Shown one piece after another: positions 8,577 to 14,892 of a DNA stretch of 15,211 nucleotides. The DNA comes from CAYZTD01 sp964473335 (GTDB taxonomy: Archaea > Thermoplasmatota > E2 > DHVEG-1). The notes under the pieces are model-generated. The model worked only from the letters and a program-made list of their open reading frames with translations, did not search any database and had not been told where the DNA came from. Numbering within the stretch: position 1 is the first letter of the stretch; each line of letters begins with the position of its first letter. The DNA lies in contig CAYYOO010000035.1 in assembly GCA_964473335.1 (NCBI GenBank), positions 1-15,211 of the forward strand. Reading direction: 5' to 3'. The position numbers and the translations under genes are program-made.

Positions 8577-8622
8577 TTTATCACCATATATTCAAAAGAA
8601 GATTAATCTTGAATATAAAGTT
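8577..8622 (-). promoter_or_regulatory. TATA-like box and GGTGAT ribosome binding site of the RNase J-like gene
   Basis: CTTTATATTC on the minus strand (8611-8620) is a TATA candidate, giving a transcript start near 8588. GGTGAT at 8580-8585 matches the part of the archaeal 16S anti-Shine-Dalgarno end that pairs with AUCACC, and places GGTG 6-9 bases before CTG 8576. An out-of-frame ATG at 8587 would make only seven codons. Confidence 0.5.
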
Positions 8623-8658
8623 TATTGAATAAATTGTAACAAAATTTATAGAAAAATA

Positions 8659-8841
8659 TTATTTTTTTCCTTTCGCAAGATCTCTTGCCCGTTGCCCTAC
8701 AACAAAAAGTTTTGCAATAAAAGTTATTTCCTTTGCTTCTTCTTTATCTGAGACCTGTCCAACAATTAACATTATTATCAAAATATATTTTGTTTTTCTG
8801 CTTTTAAACTGTTGTTGTACAAATGTGTTCCTATTGTTCAT
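8659..8841 (-). CDS. Small hypothetical protein, 60 residues (doubtful)
   Basis: An ATG-started frame beginning 14 bases after the stop of the DUF2283-like gene on the same strand, so it could be a second cistron. The product begins basic and polar, has a short hydrophobic stretch at about 18-30 (YILIIMLIVG), then a charged segment DKEEAKEITFIAKLF and a lysine-rich end AKGKK. The hydrophobic stretch is short for a membrane span. I recognise no family. There is no clear ribosome binding site, only AATTAAAAA before the ATG. Both composition and position are compatible with a real gene, but at this length and AT content a chance frame is possible. Confidence 0.35.
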   Translation of the reverse strand: MNNRNTFVQQQFKSRKTKYILIIMLIVGQVSDKEEAKEITFIAKLFVVGQRARDLAKGKK

Positions 8842-8855
8842 TTTTTAATTAAAAA

Positions 8856-9200
8856 CTAGGTGATTGGTTCATTTATCGATGGAATTATTATTGGTGTGAA
8901 AAGTTTTTTTGATTTTAATGTTAAGAAAAGCCGGATTATGAAATTACCATTTTGTTTTATAATTTCAACTTTACAATCTTTTATTTCTTTTAGCATATTC
9001 TCATTCAATTTAATTTCTTTTTCTAATAGAGATTTAAGAATTTTTGTCGCATTTGTAATTTCTATTGCTGTAAGCTGTTTCTTACTGTTGAAATCAATTA
9101 TTATATTGTTTAGTTCGATACTTGAGTTAGATTTTGATTTGGGATTATATAAAAACAGGTTATCATTTTCTGAGTCGTAATCAAATTTAAATTTTCTTAT
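8856..9200 (-). CDS. DUF2283-like small protein with a probable ATA start
   Basis: A 114-residue product that normal start rules miss. Its beginning, RKFKFDYDSENDNLFLYN, followed by SIELNNIIIDFNSKKQLTAIEI (about 27-48) and TNATKIL, has the DUF2283 pattern: a Y-D-E-D-LY strand pair, an acidic turn with IIIDF, then a hydrophobic G/A-IEI helix start. A longer C-terminal half, LKEIKDCKVEIIKQNGNFIIRLFLTLKSKK and onward, ends in TAG at 8856-8858. The function of the family is unknown. In frame, the upstream stop TGA (9207-9209) is followed only by AAA ACG ATA, so initiation must use ATA at 9200 or ACG at 9203. GAGGTGA (9207-9213) supports a start here. The complementary plus-strand frame (8860-9180) looks like a hydrophobic mirror of this gene. 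The gene is divergent from purP. Confidence 0.72.
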   Translation of the reverse strand: MRKFKFDYDSENDNLFLYNPKSKSNSSIELNNIIIDFNSKKQLTAIEITNATKILKSLLEKEIKLNENMLKEIKDCKVEIIKQNGNFIIRLFLTLKSKKLFTPIIIPSINEPIT

Positions 9201-9206
9201 CGTTTT

Positions 9207-9223
9207 TCACCTCTATTCACCTA
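9207..9223 (-). promoter_or_regulatory. Tandem GGTGA ribosome binding sites before the DUF2283-like gene
   Basis: AGGTGA at 9217-9222 is followed by GAGGTGA at 9207-9213 on the minus strand. The nearer one has GGTG 8-11 bases before the proposed ATA start, or 5-8 before ACG. A duplicated site is unusual and supports translation starting here in spite of the missing ATG. Confidence 0.5.
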
Positions 9224-9389
9224 TTTTTATAACCATAATATAACTATGGCATTGATTTTAAGTAATTTATAATATCTGTATAATTTTACAATATTTATTT
9301 TTAAAAATGTTACATTTTCTTACAAATAGGCACAATAGAAATAATTAAGAACTATCCGTTTATTAGCTGACTGCAAGGTTGTCGTAAAA
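9224..9389. promoter_or_regulatory. Divergent spacer between the DUF2283-like gene and purP
   Basis: About 165 bases, strongly AT-rich, must hold promoters for both directions. Candidate TATA-like stretches occur at about 9266-9295 (AATTTATAATATC, TATAATTTTACAATATTTATTTTT). I found no RNA gene, no repeat and no convincing ORF. No clear ribosome binding site precedes the purP ATG; the nearest purine run is AAGGTTG. Confidence 0.3.
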
Positions 9390-10460
9390 ATGACTGAAAT
9401 AAATATAAGCGACATGCTTGCAAATTATGATAAAAAAGACATTACAATCTGTACTGTTTGTAGTCACTCTTCTCTTCAAATTTTTAATGGAGCAAGAAAA
9501 GAAGGATTTAAAACACTTGGTATTGCTGTTGGCGAAAAAAGAAAAAAGATGTATGATGCTTTTCCTTTAGGAAAACCTGATGAGTTTTTAGTTGTAAAAG
9601 ATTATAGAGATATTTTAAAACATACATCTGAACTCCGTAAAAAAAATGTGATTGTTATACCACATGGTAGTTTTGTAGAATACCTCGGCGCTAAAGATTT
9701 TTTAAAACTAGACCTACCTACGTTTGGCAATCGTAATGTTCTTTCATGGGAATCAGATCGAGATAAGGAACGAGAATGGCTTGAAGGTGCCGGTCTTATA
9801 ATGCCTAAGGAGATAAAAGATCCGCATTATATTGAAAAACCTGTTATTGTTAAATATCATGGAGCTAAAGGCGGTAAGGGTTTTTTTATTGCAAAAACCT
9901 ATGAAGAATTCAAAAAACGGATTGATAAAAGAAAACCATACACAATCCAAGAGTTTGTAATGGGTACCAGGTATTATCTTCATTATTTTTATTCTCCAGT
10001 TCAAAACAATGCATATAAAATTAAGAAAGGAAGCCTTCAGCTTCTCTCTATGGATAGGCGTGATGAAACAACTATTGATGAGGTACAACGTATTGGAAGT
10101 ATTTCTGAACTTGAAGAACTTGGCATTCATCCTACTTTTGTAGTCACAGGAAACATACCTATTGTTATGAGGGAGAGTCTACTTCCTAAGGTTCTAGAAA
10201 TGGGTAAAAATGTTGTAGAAAAATCTTTAAAATTATTCGGCGGGATTATTGGTAGTTTTTGCCTTGAAACAGTTGTCACAGAGAACCTTGAGTTTAAGGT
10301 ATTTGAAATATCAGCAAGGATTGTAGCTGGAACAAATCCCTATGTTTCTGGTTCGCCTTATTCAGAGCTGATCCAACCTGATCTATCAACTGGTAGAAGA
10401 ATCGCCCAAGAAATAAAATATGCTAATGAAAAAGATAAACTCAATGAAATATTATCTTAG
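9390..10460 (+). CDS. purP: 5-formaminoimidazole-4-carboxamide ribotide synthetase (PurP)
   Basis: Archaeal ATP-grasp ligase that makes FAICAR from AICAR, formate and ATP, the penultimate transformation before IMP. The 356 residues are the normal PurP length. Characteristic blocks are SHSSLQIFNGARKEGF (25-40), which includes the nucleotide-binding histidine region, LGIAVG (43-48), FGNRNVLSWESDRDKEREWL (112-131), the ATP-grasp loop KYHGAKGGKGFFIAK (155-169), IQEFVMGTRYYLHYFYSP (186-203) and C-terminal metal and ATP residues in FEISARIVAGTNPYVSGSPY (305-324). No key block is missing. Its 3' end overlaps that of argF by nine bases (10452-10460) in convergent orientation. Other purine genes are not in the window. 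Confidence 0.95.
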   Translation: MTEINISDMLANYDKKDITICTVCSHSSLQIFNGARKEGFKTLGIAVGEKRKKMYDAFPLGKPDEFLVVKDYRDILKHTSELRKKNVIVIPHGSFVEYLGAKDFLKLDLPTFGNRNVLSWESDRDKEREWLEGAGLIMPKEIKDPHYIEKPVIVKYHGAKGGKGFFIAKTYEEFKKRIDKRKPYTIQEFVMGTRYYLHYFYSPVQNNAYKIKKGSLQLLSMDRRDETTIDEVQRIGSISELEELGIHPTFVVTGNIPIVMRESLLPKVLEMGKNVVEKSLKLFGGIIGSFCLETVVTENLEFKVFEISARIVAGTNPYVSGSPYSELIQPDLSTGRRIAQEIKYANEKDKLNEILS

Positions 10461-11360
10461 TAGTGTAACCATTATAGCGTTTTGAGCCCACATTCTGTTC
10501 TCTGCTTCATCAAATATTACACTCTGTGGTCCATGAGCAACTTCTTTTGCAACTTCATAACCATAATATGCTGGTAAGCAGTGTAAAAAAATGGCATCAG
10601 GTTTTGCTTTTTTCATTAATTCTTTGTTTACAGTATAACCATCGAATTCTTTGAGTCTTATTTGTTTTTGTGCTTCATCTCCCATTGAAACCCAAGTGTC
10701 TGTAGCAATTACATCTGCATTTTTTGTTGAGTCATCTACTTTATCTGTAATTTCAACTTCGATTCCAAATTTCTTAGCTTCTTCTACATAGTATTCATCC
10801 GGCCAATATTTTTTTGGTGATACAATTTTTATGTTCATTCCAACAATCCCACAACCAAGTAGATAAGAATGCGACATGTTGTTTTTACCGTCACCAAGAT
10901 AAACAAAATTTAGGTCCTTAAGTGAACCCTTATGTTCTTTAATCGTCATTAGATCAGTAACCACCTGACATGGATGCTCTTTGTCATCAAGACCTGAAAT
11001 AACTGGGACGGTAGCATTCTTTGCTAGTTCTTTCATATCCTCGTTTTTCATAGCACGGTACATAATAATATCAACATAACGAGAAAGAACTATTGCAGTA
11101 TCCTCAATTGTTTCACCACGTCCAAGTTGGATATCATTTTTCCCAAGAAAAATTGCATGACCACCTAGTTTTGTCATACCTGTTTCAAAACTAACACGAG
11201 TTCTAGTACTACTTTTTTCAAAGATCATCCCAAGAGTCTTACCATCTAGTAATTCAATTTTTTTACCAGATTTAGATTTCTTTTTTAGATCTATACCTAG
11301 GTCAATTATCTCTAAAAGATCGTCTTTTACACCAAGCATGGAAATTATATTTCTAGTCAT
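10452..11360 (-). CDS. argF: Ornithine carbamoyltransferase
   Basis: Catalyses carbamoyl phosphate plus L-ornithine to L-citrulline and phosphate, in cytoplasmic arginine synthesis. With the ATG at 11360 the product has 302 residues, the usual length; a TTG directly before it (11363) would add one. Numbering from the TTG, the carbamoyl-phosphate loop is SSTRTR at 51-56, HPCQ is at 130-133, LGDGKNNMSHS at 156-166, the ornithine-binding DTWVSMGDE lies at 222-230 and HCLPA at 261-265. The motif after HCLPA reads YYGYEV instead of the common HRGEEV; this site varies within the family, so I keep the ornithine assignment over other transcarbamylases. No other arginine gene is adjacent. Confidence 0.93.
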   Translation of the reverse strand: MTRNIISMLGVKDDLLEIIDLGIDLKKKSKSGKKIELLDGKTLGMIFEKSSTRTRVSFETGMTKLGGHAIFLGKNDIQLGRGETIEDTAIVLSRYVDIIMYRAMKNEDMKELAKNATVPVISGLDDKEHPCQVVTDLMTIKEHKGSLKDLNFVYLGDGKNNMSHSYLLGCGIVGMNIKIVSPKKYWPDEYYVEEAKKFGIEVEITDKVDDSTKNADVIATDTWVSMGDEAQKQIRLKEFDGYTVNKELMKKAKPDAIFLHCLPAYYGYEVAKEVAHGPQSVIFDEAENRMWAQNAIMVTLLR

Positions 11361-11363
11361 CAA

Positions 11364-11451
11364 AAAACCCGAATATATTTTCCTTCCTTAAAACTATCGG
11401 ATTTGGGAAATATCTAAATTGTTATAGACTATACTCTTTTTTGATTATAAA
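11364..11451. promoter_or_regulatory. Divergent promoter region between argF and fen1
   Basis: An 88 bp spacer. For fen1, TATCTAAATTGTTATAG (11411-11427) lies 25-40 bases before ATG 11452, consistent with a leaderless transcript; TTATAAA immediately precedes the ATG and there is no ribosome binding site. For argF the minus-strand stretch AAAATATATTCGGG (about 11369-11382) is TATA-like, but closer to the start than expected. Confidence 0.35.
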
Positions 11452-12474
11452 ATGGGTGTGGATTTAGGAAGCTTATTTACAAAAGAAAAAATATCATATA
11501 AAGATCTTCATAATAGGATAATAGCAATAGACGCACATAATGTTCTACATCAATTTTTATCAATTATTCGAGGGAGAGATGGATCACCATTAAAAGACTC
11601 TGAAGGTAGAATTACTAGTCACATGTCTGGAATTTTATATAGAACAGCAAACATGATAGATGCAAAAATTAAACCTGTTTTTGTTTTTGATGGAGAGGCA
11701 GATGAACTTAAAGAAAAAACGATACTTGAACGTAAAAGAAGGAAAATAAAAGCAGAAAAAGAATATAAAGAAGCACTTGAAAAAGGAGATTTAGCTAAAG
11801 CTAGAAGTAAAGCACAGCAAACATCAAAAGTAACTGATGAGATCGTAGATCAGAGTATTGAACTTTTAGACGCTCTTGGAATACCGCACATAAAAGCTCC
11901 TTCAGAAGGAGAGGCACAAGCTAGTTACATGGTAAAAAAAGGAGACGTATATGGAGTTGGATCACAAGATTTTGATTGTCTTCTTCTAGGTGCACCTGTG
12001 CTTGTTAGAAATCTTACTTCTTCATCTAGAAGAAAATTACCTGGTAAAAAAGCATATGTAAAGGTTCATCCGGAGATAATAAAACTAAAACCGAATCTTA
12101 AAAAACTTGGTATAAACCAAAAACAACTTGTTGATATGGGGATATTAATTGGAACAGATTTTAATGAAGGAATAAAAGGAATAGGCCCAAAAACAAGTCT
12201 TAAACTTATAAAAGACAATGGAAATATTGAAAATTCAATAGCAAAAATCGGCTCAGATAAAGCACCAACCTTTGACGAAATAAAAGACATAAGAAGGCTT
12301 TTTTTAGAACCAAATGTAACAGATGATTATAATTTAGAATGGAAGCAAGCTGATAGTGAAAAAGTAATTGAAATTCTATGTGAAAAACATCAGTTTTCAG
12401 AAAAAAGAATTAAAAGCAGTCTTGAAAAATTTGAAGAAATGGAAAAAATAGTCAAACAAAAAACACTTTTTTAA
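11452..12474 (+). CDS. fen1: Flap endonuclease 1
   Basis: Structure-specific 5' flap nuclease that removes displaced Okazaki-fragment flaps and acts in repair. The 340 residues match archaeal FEN-1. The protein begins MGVDLGSLF, the conserved N-terminus. Metal ligands are all present at family positions: D27 (AIDAHN), D80 (VFDGEADE), E152 and E154 (PSEGEAQA), D173 and D175 (SQDFD) and D236 (GTDFNEG). The helix-two-turn-helix is GIKGIGPKTSLKLI from 240. The N-terminal, helical-arch and internal nuclease regions are complete. The tail ends VKQKTLF, which looks like the start of a PCNA-interacting QxxLxxFF box without the final aromatic pair. Leaderless expression is likely. No PCNA gene is nearby. 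Confidence 0.95.
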   Translation: MGVDLGSLFTKEKISYKDLHNRIIAIDAHNVLHQFLSIIRGRDGSPLKDSEGRITSHMSGILYRTANMIDAKIKPVFVFDGEADELKEKTILERKRRKIKAEKEYKEALEKGDLAKARSKAQQTSKVTDEIVDQSIELLDALGIPHIKAPSEGEAQASYMVKKGDVYGVGSQDFDCLLLGAPVLVRNLTSSSRRKLPGKKAYVKVHPEIIKLKPNLKKLGINQKQLVDMGILIGTDFNEGIKGIGPKTSLKLIKDNGNIENSIAKIGSDKAPTFDEIKDIRRLFLEPNVTDDYNLEWKQADSEKVIEILCEKHQFSEKRIKSSLEKFEEMEKIVKQKTLF

Positions 12475-12486
12475 CCTATTTAGAAA

Positions 12487-12500
12487 AAATATAAATATAC
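12487..12500 (+). promoter_or_regulatory. TATA-like element for the exported-protein gene
   Basis: AAATATAAATATAC is centred about 25 bases before ATG 12519, the spacing expected of a leaderless archaeal transcript. It also begins only 13 bases after the fen1 stop, so read-through from fen1 is possible as well. Confidence 0.5.
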
Positions 12501-12518
12501 TTGTATCTATATTATAAC

Positions 12519-12799
12519 ATGATAATAAAAAAATGTGTTTTTGTACTAGTTTTTCTACTTTTTATTCTCTCATCAATTACTCCAACTAATTCAATATCAA
12601 TAGATAAAAAAAATATAAAGAATAGTCGTAAAATAGATATAGATACAGCAGTAGTTCATTTCATTCATAATGATGCATCAGTTGAATGGCTAATCTCGGA
12701 TACTGATACTATATCTATTGAAAAAGGATCATATCCTGTTTCAATAAAATGGGATATAACATGTCATGTTAAACAAAAAAAATATCAGTTTGAATTTAC
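12519..12799 (+). CDS. Predicted exported protein, N-terminal fragment (cut by the assembly gap)
   Basis: Ninety-three residues are readable before the Ns. The first 27 form a clear signal peptide: MIIKK, a long hydrophobic core (CVFVLVFLLFILSSI), then a polar exit TPTNS. The mature part, from about ISIDKKN, has alternating hydrophobic and polar residues (VSIKWDITCHV), suggesting a beta-rich extracellular domain. I recognise no family. I chose ATG 12519 over an in-frame TTG at 12501 because of the TATA spacing and because it starts the signal peptide directly. After the gap the same strand gives no convincing continuation, so the gene probably ends within the unsequenced interval. Confidence 0.6.
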
Positions 12800-12899
12800 N
12801 NNNNNNNNNNNNNNNNNNNNNNNNNNNNNNNNNNNNNNNNNNNNNNNNNNNNNNNNNNNNNNNNNNNNNNNNNNNNNNNNNNNNNNNNNNNNNNNNNNN
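12800..12899. other. Assembly gap (100 Ns)
   Basis: Exactly 100 N characters, the conventional placeholder for a scaffold join of unknown length. The true distance, and even the adjacency of the two sides, is not proven by this sequence. Confidence 0.98.
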
Positions 12900-12970
12900 T
12901 CTTCAGAATCAATACTTGAAATTGTAAGTCTTTCAATGTCAGGAAAATTAGATTTAACTTTCTTGATTAT
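12900..12970 (-). CDS. Unidentified gene fragment downstream of peptidase E, probable ATA start overlapping its stop
   Basis: After the peptidase E stop, a minus-strand frame stays open into the gap. Read from ATA at 12970 it gives 23 residues with a natural, charged composition: IKKVKSNFPDIERLTISSI and on. In frame there is no ATG, GTG or TTG between the preceding TGA, inside pepE, and the gap. The ATA shares bases with the TAA stop of pepE in an ATAA quartet, the same geometry as the ATGA overlap of taw2 and tsr3. The opposite strand is also open here but reads as a hydrophobic mirror. The family cannot be told from so short a piece. Confidence 0.35.
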
Positions 12971-13692
12971 TTGGTTTTTTGTTTTATTAAAAAATCCAGT
13001 GAATCACCTGGTTTGTATTCCTTGGAATCATTTTTTTTATCAAATATTTTAGCACCAGTGGTTCCTTTTAGAGTGATTTTATCCTCTACTACATGAAGCA
13101 TGGCACCTTCTCTAAGGCCAACTACATATTCATCATTATAAAAATGAAATTCTTTAATTCTAGTTTCTCTAGTTTCTCCTTTATGAGTGCTATTTGGATC
13201 TGGATCAAGATAATGAGGATTAATGTTAAATGAAACCAGGTTTAAACCATCAAATGACGGAGGATATATAATTGGCATATCATTTGTTGTTTTAACATTT
13301 TTACAGGCAACATTTGAGCCTGCACTTGTACCGATATAAGGCATACCATTTGATACTTTTTTTCTAATTGTATCAATTATATCTGCTTTGTAAAGGCTGT
13401 TTAATAGAACAAAAGTATTTCCACCGCCAATAAATATTGATTCAGCTGACTCTACAGCTTTTTTCGGGTCATCATATTCATGTATACCTGATAGGTCATA
13501 ACCCATCTTTTCAAAGCGATTTTTTGCAATATTAGTATATTCGTCATGTGTCATACCGTCTGGTCTTGCGTAAGGAATGAAAAGAACGGTTTTTTTATCT
13601 TCTAAGAATTTTTTGATTTCGTCAGCGCAGTGGTCTAAATAACCACTTCCATGTAATGTTGAATTACTTATAAGAAGTAGATTTCTATTCAT
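12967..13692 (-). CDS. pepE: Peptidase E-like serine peptidase (family S51, alpha-aspartyl dipeptidase)
   Basis: Peptidase E cleaves dipeptides with N-terminal aspartate in the cytoplasm. The 241-residue product is close to the family length. It starts MNRNLLLISNSTLHGSGYLDH, the usual PepE beginning. IFIGGGNTFVLLNSLY (86-101) precedes the nucleophile elbow GTSAGSN (121-127) with S123. D138 (TTNDMPI) and H160 (FNINPHYLDP) complete the expected Ser-Asp-His set, offset by three from the residues known in Salmonella PepE (S120, D135, H157). A C-terminal beta segment follows. The gene lies six bases after the DUF4314-like gene, so the two are probably one operon, and a third frame may follow. The broader S51 group also includes cyanophycinases; the NDMPI and NPHYLD blocks favour peptidase E. 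Confidence 0.88.
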   Translation of the reverse strand: MNRNLLLISNSTLHGSGYLDHCADEIKKFLEDKKTVLFIPYARPDGMTHDEYTNIAKNRFEKMGYDLSGIHEYDDPKKAVESAESIFIGGGNTFVLLNSLYKADIIDTIRKKVSNGMPYIGTSAGSNVACKNVKTTNDMPIIYPPSFDGLNLVSFNINPHYLDPDPNSTHKGETRETRIKEFHFYNDEYVVGLREGAMLHVVEDKITLKGTTGAKIFDKKNDSKEYKPGDSLDFLIKQKTK

Positions 13693-13698
13693 ACTATA

Positions 13699-13905
13699 TC
13701 ACTTTTTCTTGATTATTTTATATTTATCAATATCAGCAAGGAGCGCCAGTCTTTCTCCATTATCCCAATCAACCCAGATTAGATCTTCTTCGTGATCGAT
13801 TCTTATGACAGTTCCCTTATCTCCTTTTTGAAGGCGGGTTAATGTATCTTCCATTTCAATTAATTCTATTCTATCTCCTTCTTTAGCATCAATTTTTACG
13901 ATTAT
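13699..13905 (-). CDS. DUF4314-like small protein with a probable ATA start
   Basis: A 68-residue product missed by ordinary start rules. The sequence IVKIDAKEGDRIELIEMED, KGDKGTVIRIDHEEDLIWVDWDNGERLALLADIDKYKII has the DUF4314 layout: GDRIELIEM, a G-x-KGTV turn, V-WDNG and a final LAL---D-Y-I strand, suggesting a small SH3-like beta barrel. Family function is unknown. The in-frame codons after the upstream TAA contain no ATG, GTG or TTG until the internal ATG of IEMED, which would delete the GDRIELI core. ATA at 13905 is preceded by GGAGATGAG (13906-13914), a near match to GGAGGTGA, with GGAG 6-9 bases from the start. The stop TGA lies six bases before the pepE ATG. Confidence 0.75.
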   Translation of the reverse strand: MIVKIDAKEGDRIELIEMEDTLTRLQKGDKGTVIRIDHEEDLIWVDWDNGERLALLADIDKYKIIKKK

Positions 13906-14091
13906 CTCATCTCCAGATATTTTATTACTTTTAAGATGTAATTAATAACTGGGATTAAAAACTTTTTAAAAAAAGTTGTGGATGTTACAAATATCCATTT
14001 TTTCAGTATTTTTTTCTAAAATATCTAACAATTAATAAAAGACCTATAGATTATTAATTGAAACAAAACAATCTTTGTAAGGGGAAACAAC
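13906..14091. promoter_or_regulatory. Divergent spacer between the DUF4314-pepE operon and the TauE/SafE gene
   Basis: 186 AT-rich bases. On the minus strand, GGAGATGAG (13906-13914) is the ribosome binding site of the DUF4314-like gene, and a TTTTTAAT stretch near 13955-13970 may be its TATA box. AACTTTTT (13960-13967) is matched by AAAAAGTT (13970-13977), a short inverted repeat. On the plus strand AAGGGGAA (14079-14086) is a good ribosome binding site for ATG 14092. No RNA gene is seen. Confidence 0.4.
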
Positions 14092-14892
14092 ATGATAGAT
14101 AGTTTTACAGAAATTTTGATTCTTGCCTTTTTTTCTATAGGCGTTGGAATTTTTGTAAGTACTTCTTCAGGAACTGCGGGAACACTTCTCATACCTTTTC
14201 TAACACTTGTATTTGGATATTCTACCTATGATATAATTGGTACAAGTCTTGCTGTAGACTGTATGATAGGAATATCTGCATCAATAATCTATCTAAAACA
14301 CAAAAATATTGAAATTAAATCTGCAATATATCTTGTCATTTTTGGAGTTATTGGGGCGATAATAGGAAGTCAGTTTACTTCTTCAACACCTGAAATAGGT
14401 CTAAAATCATTGATTGGATTTGTCTTAATTTTTATTGGCATAAACTTTGTAATAAATGGTGTACAAAAAAACTTAGATTTTTTTAATAGCAAAATAAATT
14501 TTGCTTATCTTAGAAAAAACAAAACACTTTCGTTTTCTCTTCTTGGTATAATAATTGGTATTGTTAGTGGTTTTATTGGTCTAGGTAGCAGTAGAATGAT
14601 GGCCGTGGTTCTAATTTTTGTTATAGGCTATAGATTCCATCAAGCAATTGGAACATCTATGATAATGATGGTATTTGTTGCTGGAACCGGTGCTGTAAGC
14701 CACTCCCTTAATGGAAATATAAATCTTAATTTAGTTGCTATTGCAGGAATAGGTGCCGCAATCGGAGCTTTAATTGGTTCGACCTTTGCTCATAGGATCA
14801 ATGAGGAAAAACTAGCAAGATTTGCAGGTATGATAATTACAGGTATCGGCTTATTTATGATAATAAAAACCTTTTTTTATAATCTTTTATGA
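14092..14892 (+). CDS. TauE/SafE-family membrane permease (COG0730-like)
   Basis: An integral membrane protein of 266 residues with about eight hydrophobic spans arranged as two similar halves. The first half contains STSSGTAGTLLIPFL (about 23-37) and GTSLAVDCMIG, the second GIVSGFIGLGSSRMMAVVL and AIGTSMIMM; the paired G-x-x-SG and GTS motifs mark the TauE/SafE (sulfite/organosulfonate exporter, DUF81) family. Members move small anions such as sulfite, sulfoacetate or related compounds across the membrane; the substrate is not readable here. AAGGGGAA precedes the ATG at normal spacing. The 3' end overlaps the convergent sulfotransferase-like gene by six bases, which hints at but does not prove a sulfur theme. 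Confidence 0.87.
   Translation: MIDSFTEILILAFFSIGVGIFVSTSSGTAGTLLIPFLTLVFGYSTYDIIGTSLAVDCMIGISASIIYLKHKNIEIKSAIYLVIFGVIGAIIGSQFTSSTPEIGLKSLIGFVLIFIGINFVINGVQKNLDFFNSKINFAYLRKNKTLSFSLLGIIIGIVSGFIGLGSSRMMAVVLIFVIGYRFHQAIGTSMIMMVFVAGTGAVSHSLNGNINLNLVAIAGIGAAIGALIGSTFAHRINEEKLARFAGMIITGIGLFMIIKTFFYNLL

Noticed and set aside
8567..8587. Leaderless ATG at 8587 as the start of the RNase J-like gene
   Set aside because: It is out of frame with the nuclease and stops after seven codons. It would need an indel, so CTG 8576 with its ribosome binding site is the simpler reading.
8860..9180. Plus-strand frame coding for a 106-residue hydrophobic protein
   Set aside because: It lies opposite the DUF2283-like gene and reads as its complement: serine, phenylalanine and isoleucine runs produced by an AT-rich coding strand. 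The minus frame has the recognisable protein pattern.
9753..10130. Minus-strand frame of 125 residues inside purP
   Set aside because: It is antisense to a complete, well-conserved purP and has no family pattern or promoter.
12501..13052. One long plus-strand ORF running through the Ns
   Set aside because: It exists only because N codons carry no stops and the gap length is a multiple that keeps the frame. Its right part is antisense to pepE and looks like a mirror translation.
13960..13977. AACTTTTT/AAAAAGTT inverted repeat as a terminator or operator
   Set aside because: Eight-base arms of almost pure A and T are expected by chance in such spacers, and the position suits a TATA region better. 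I keep it only as part of the spacer description.
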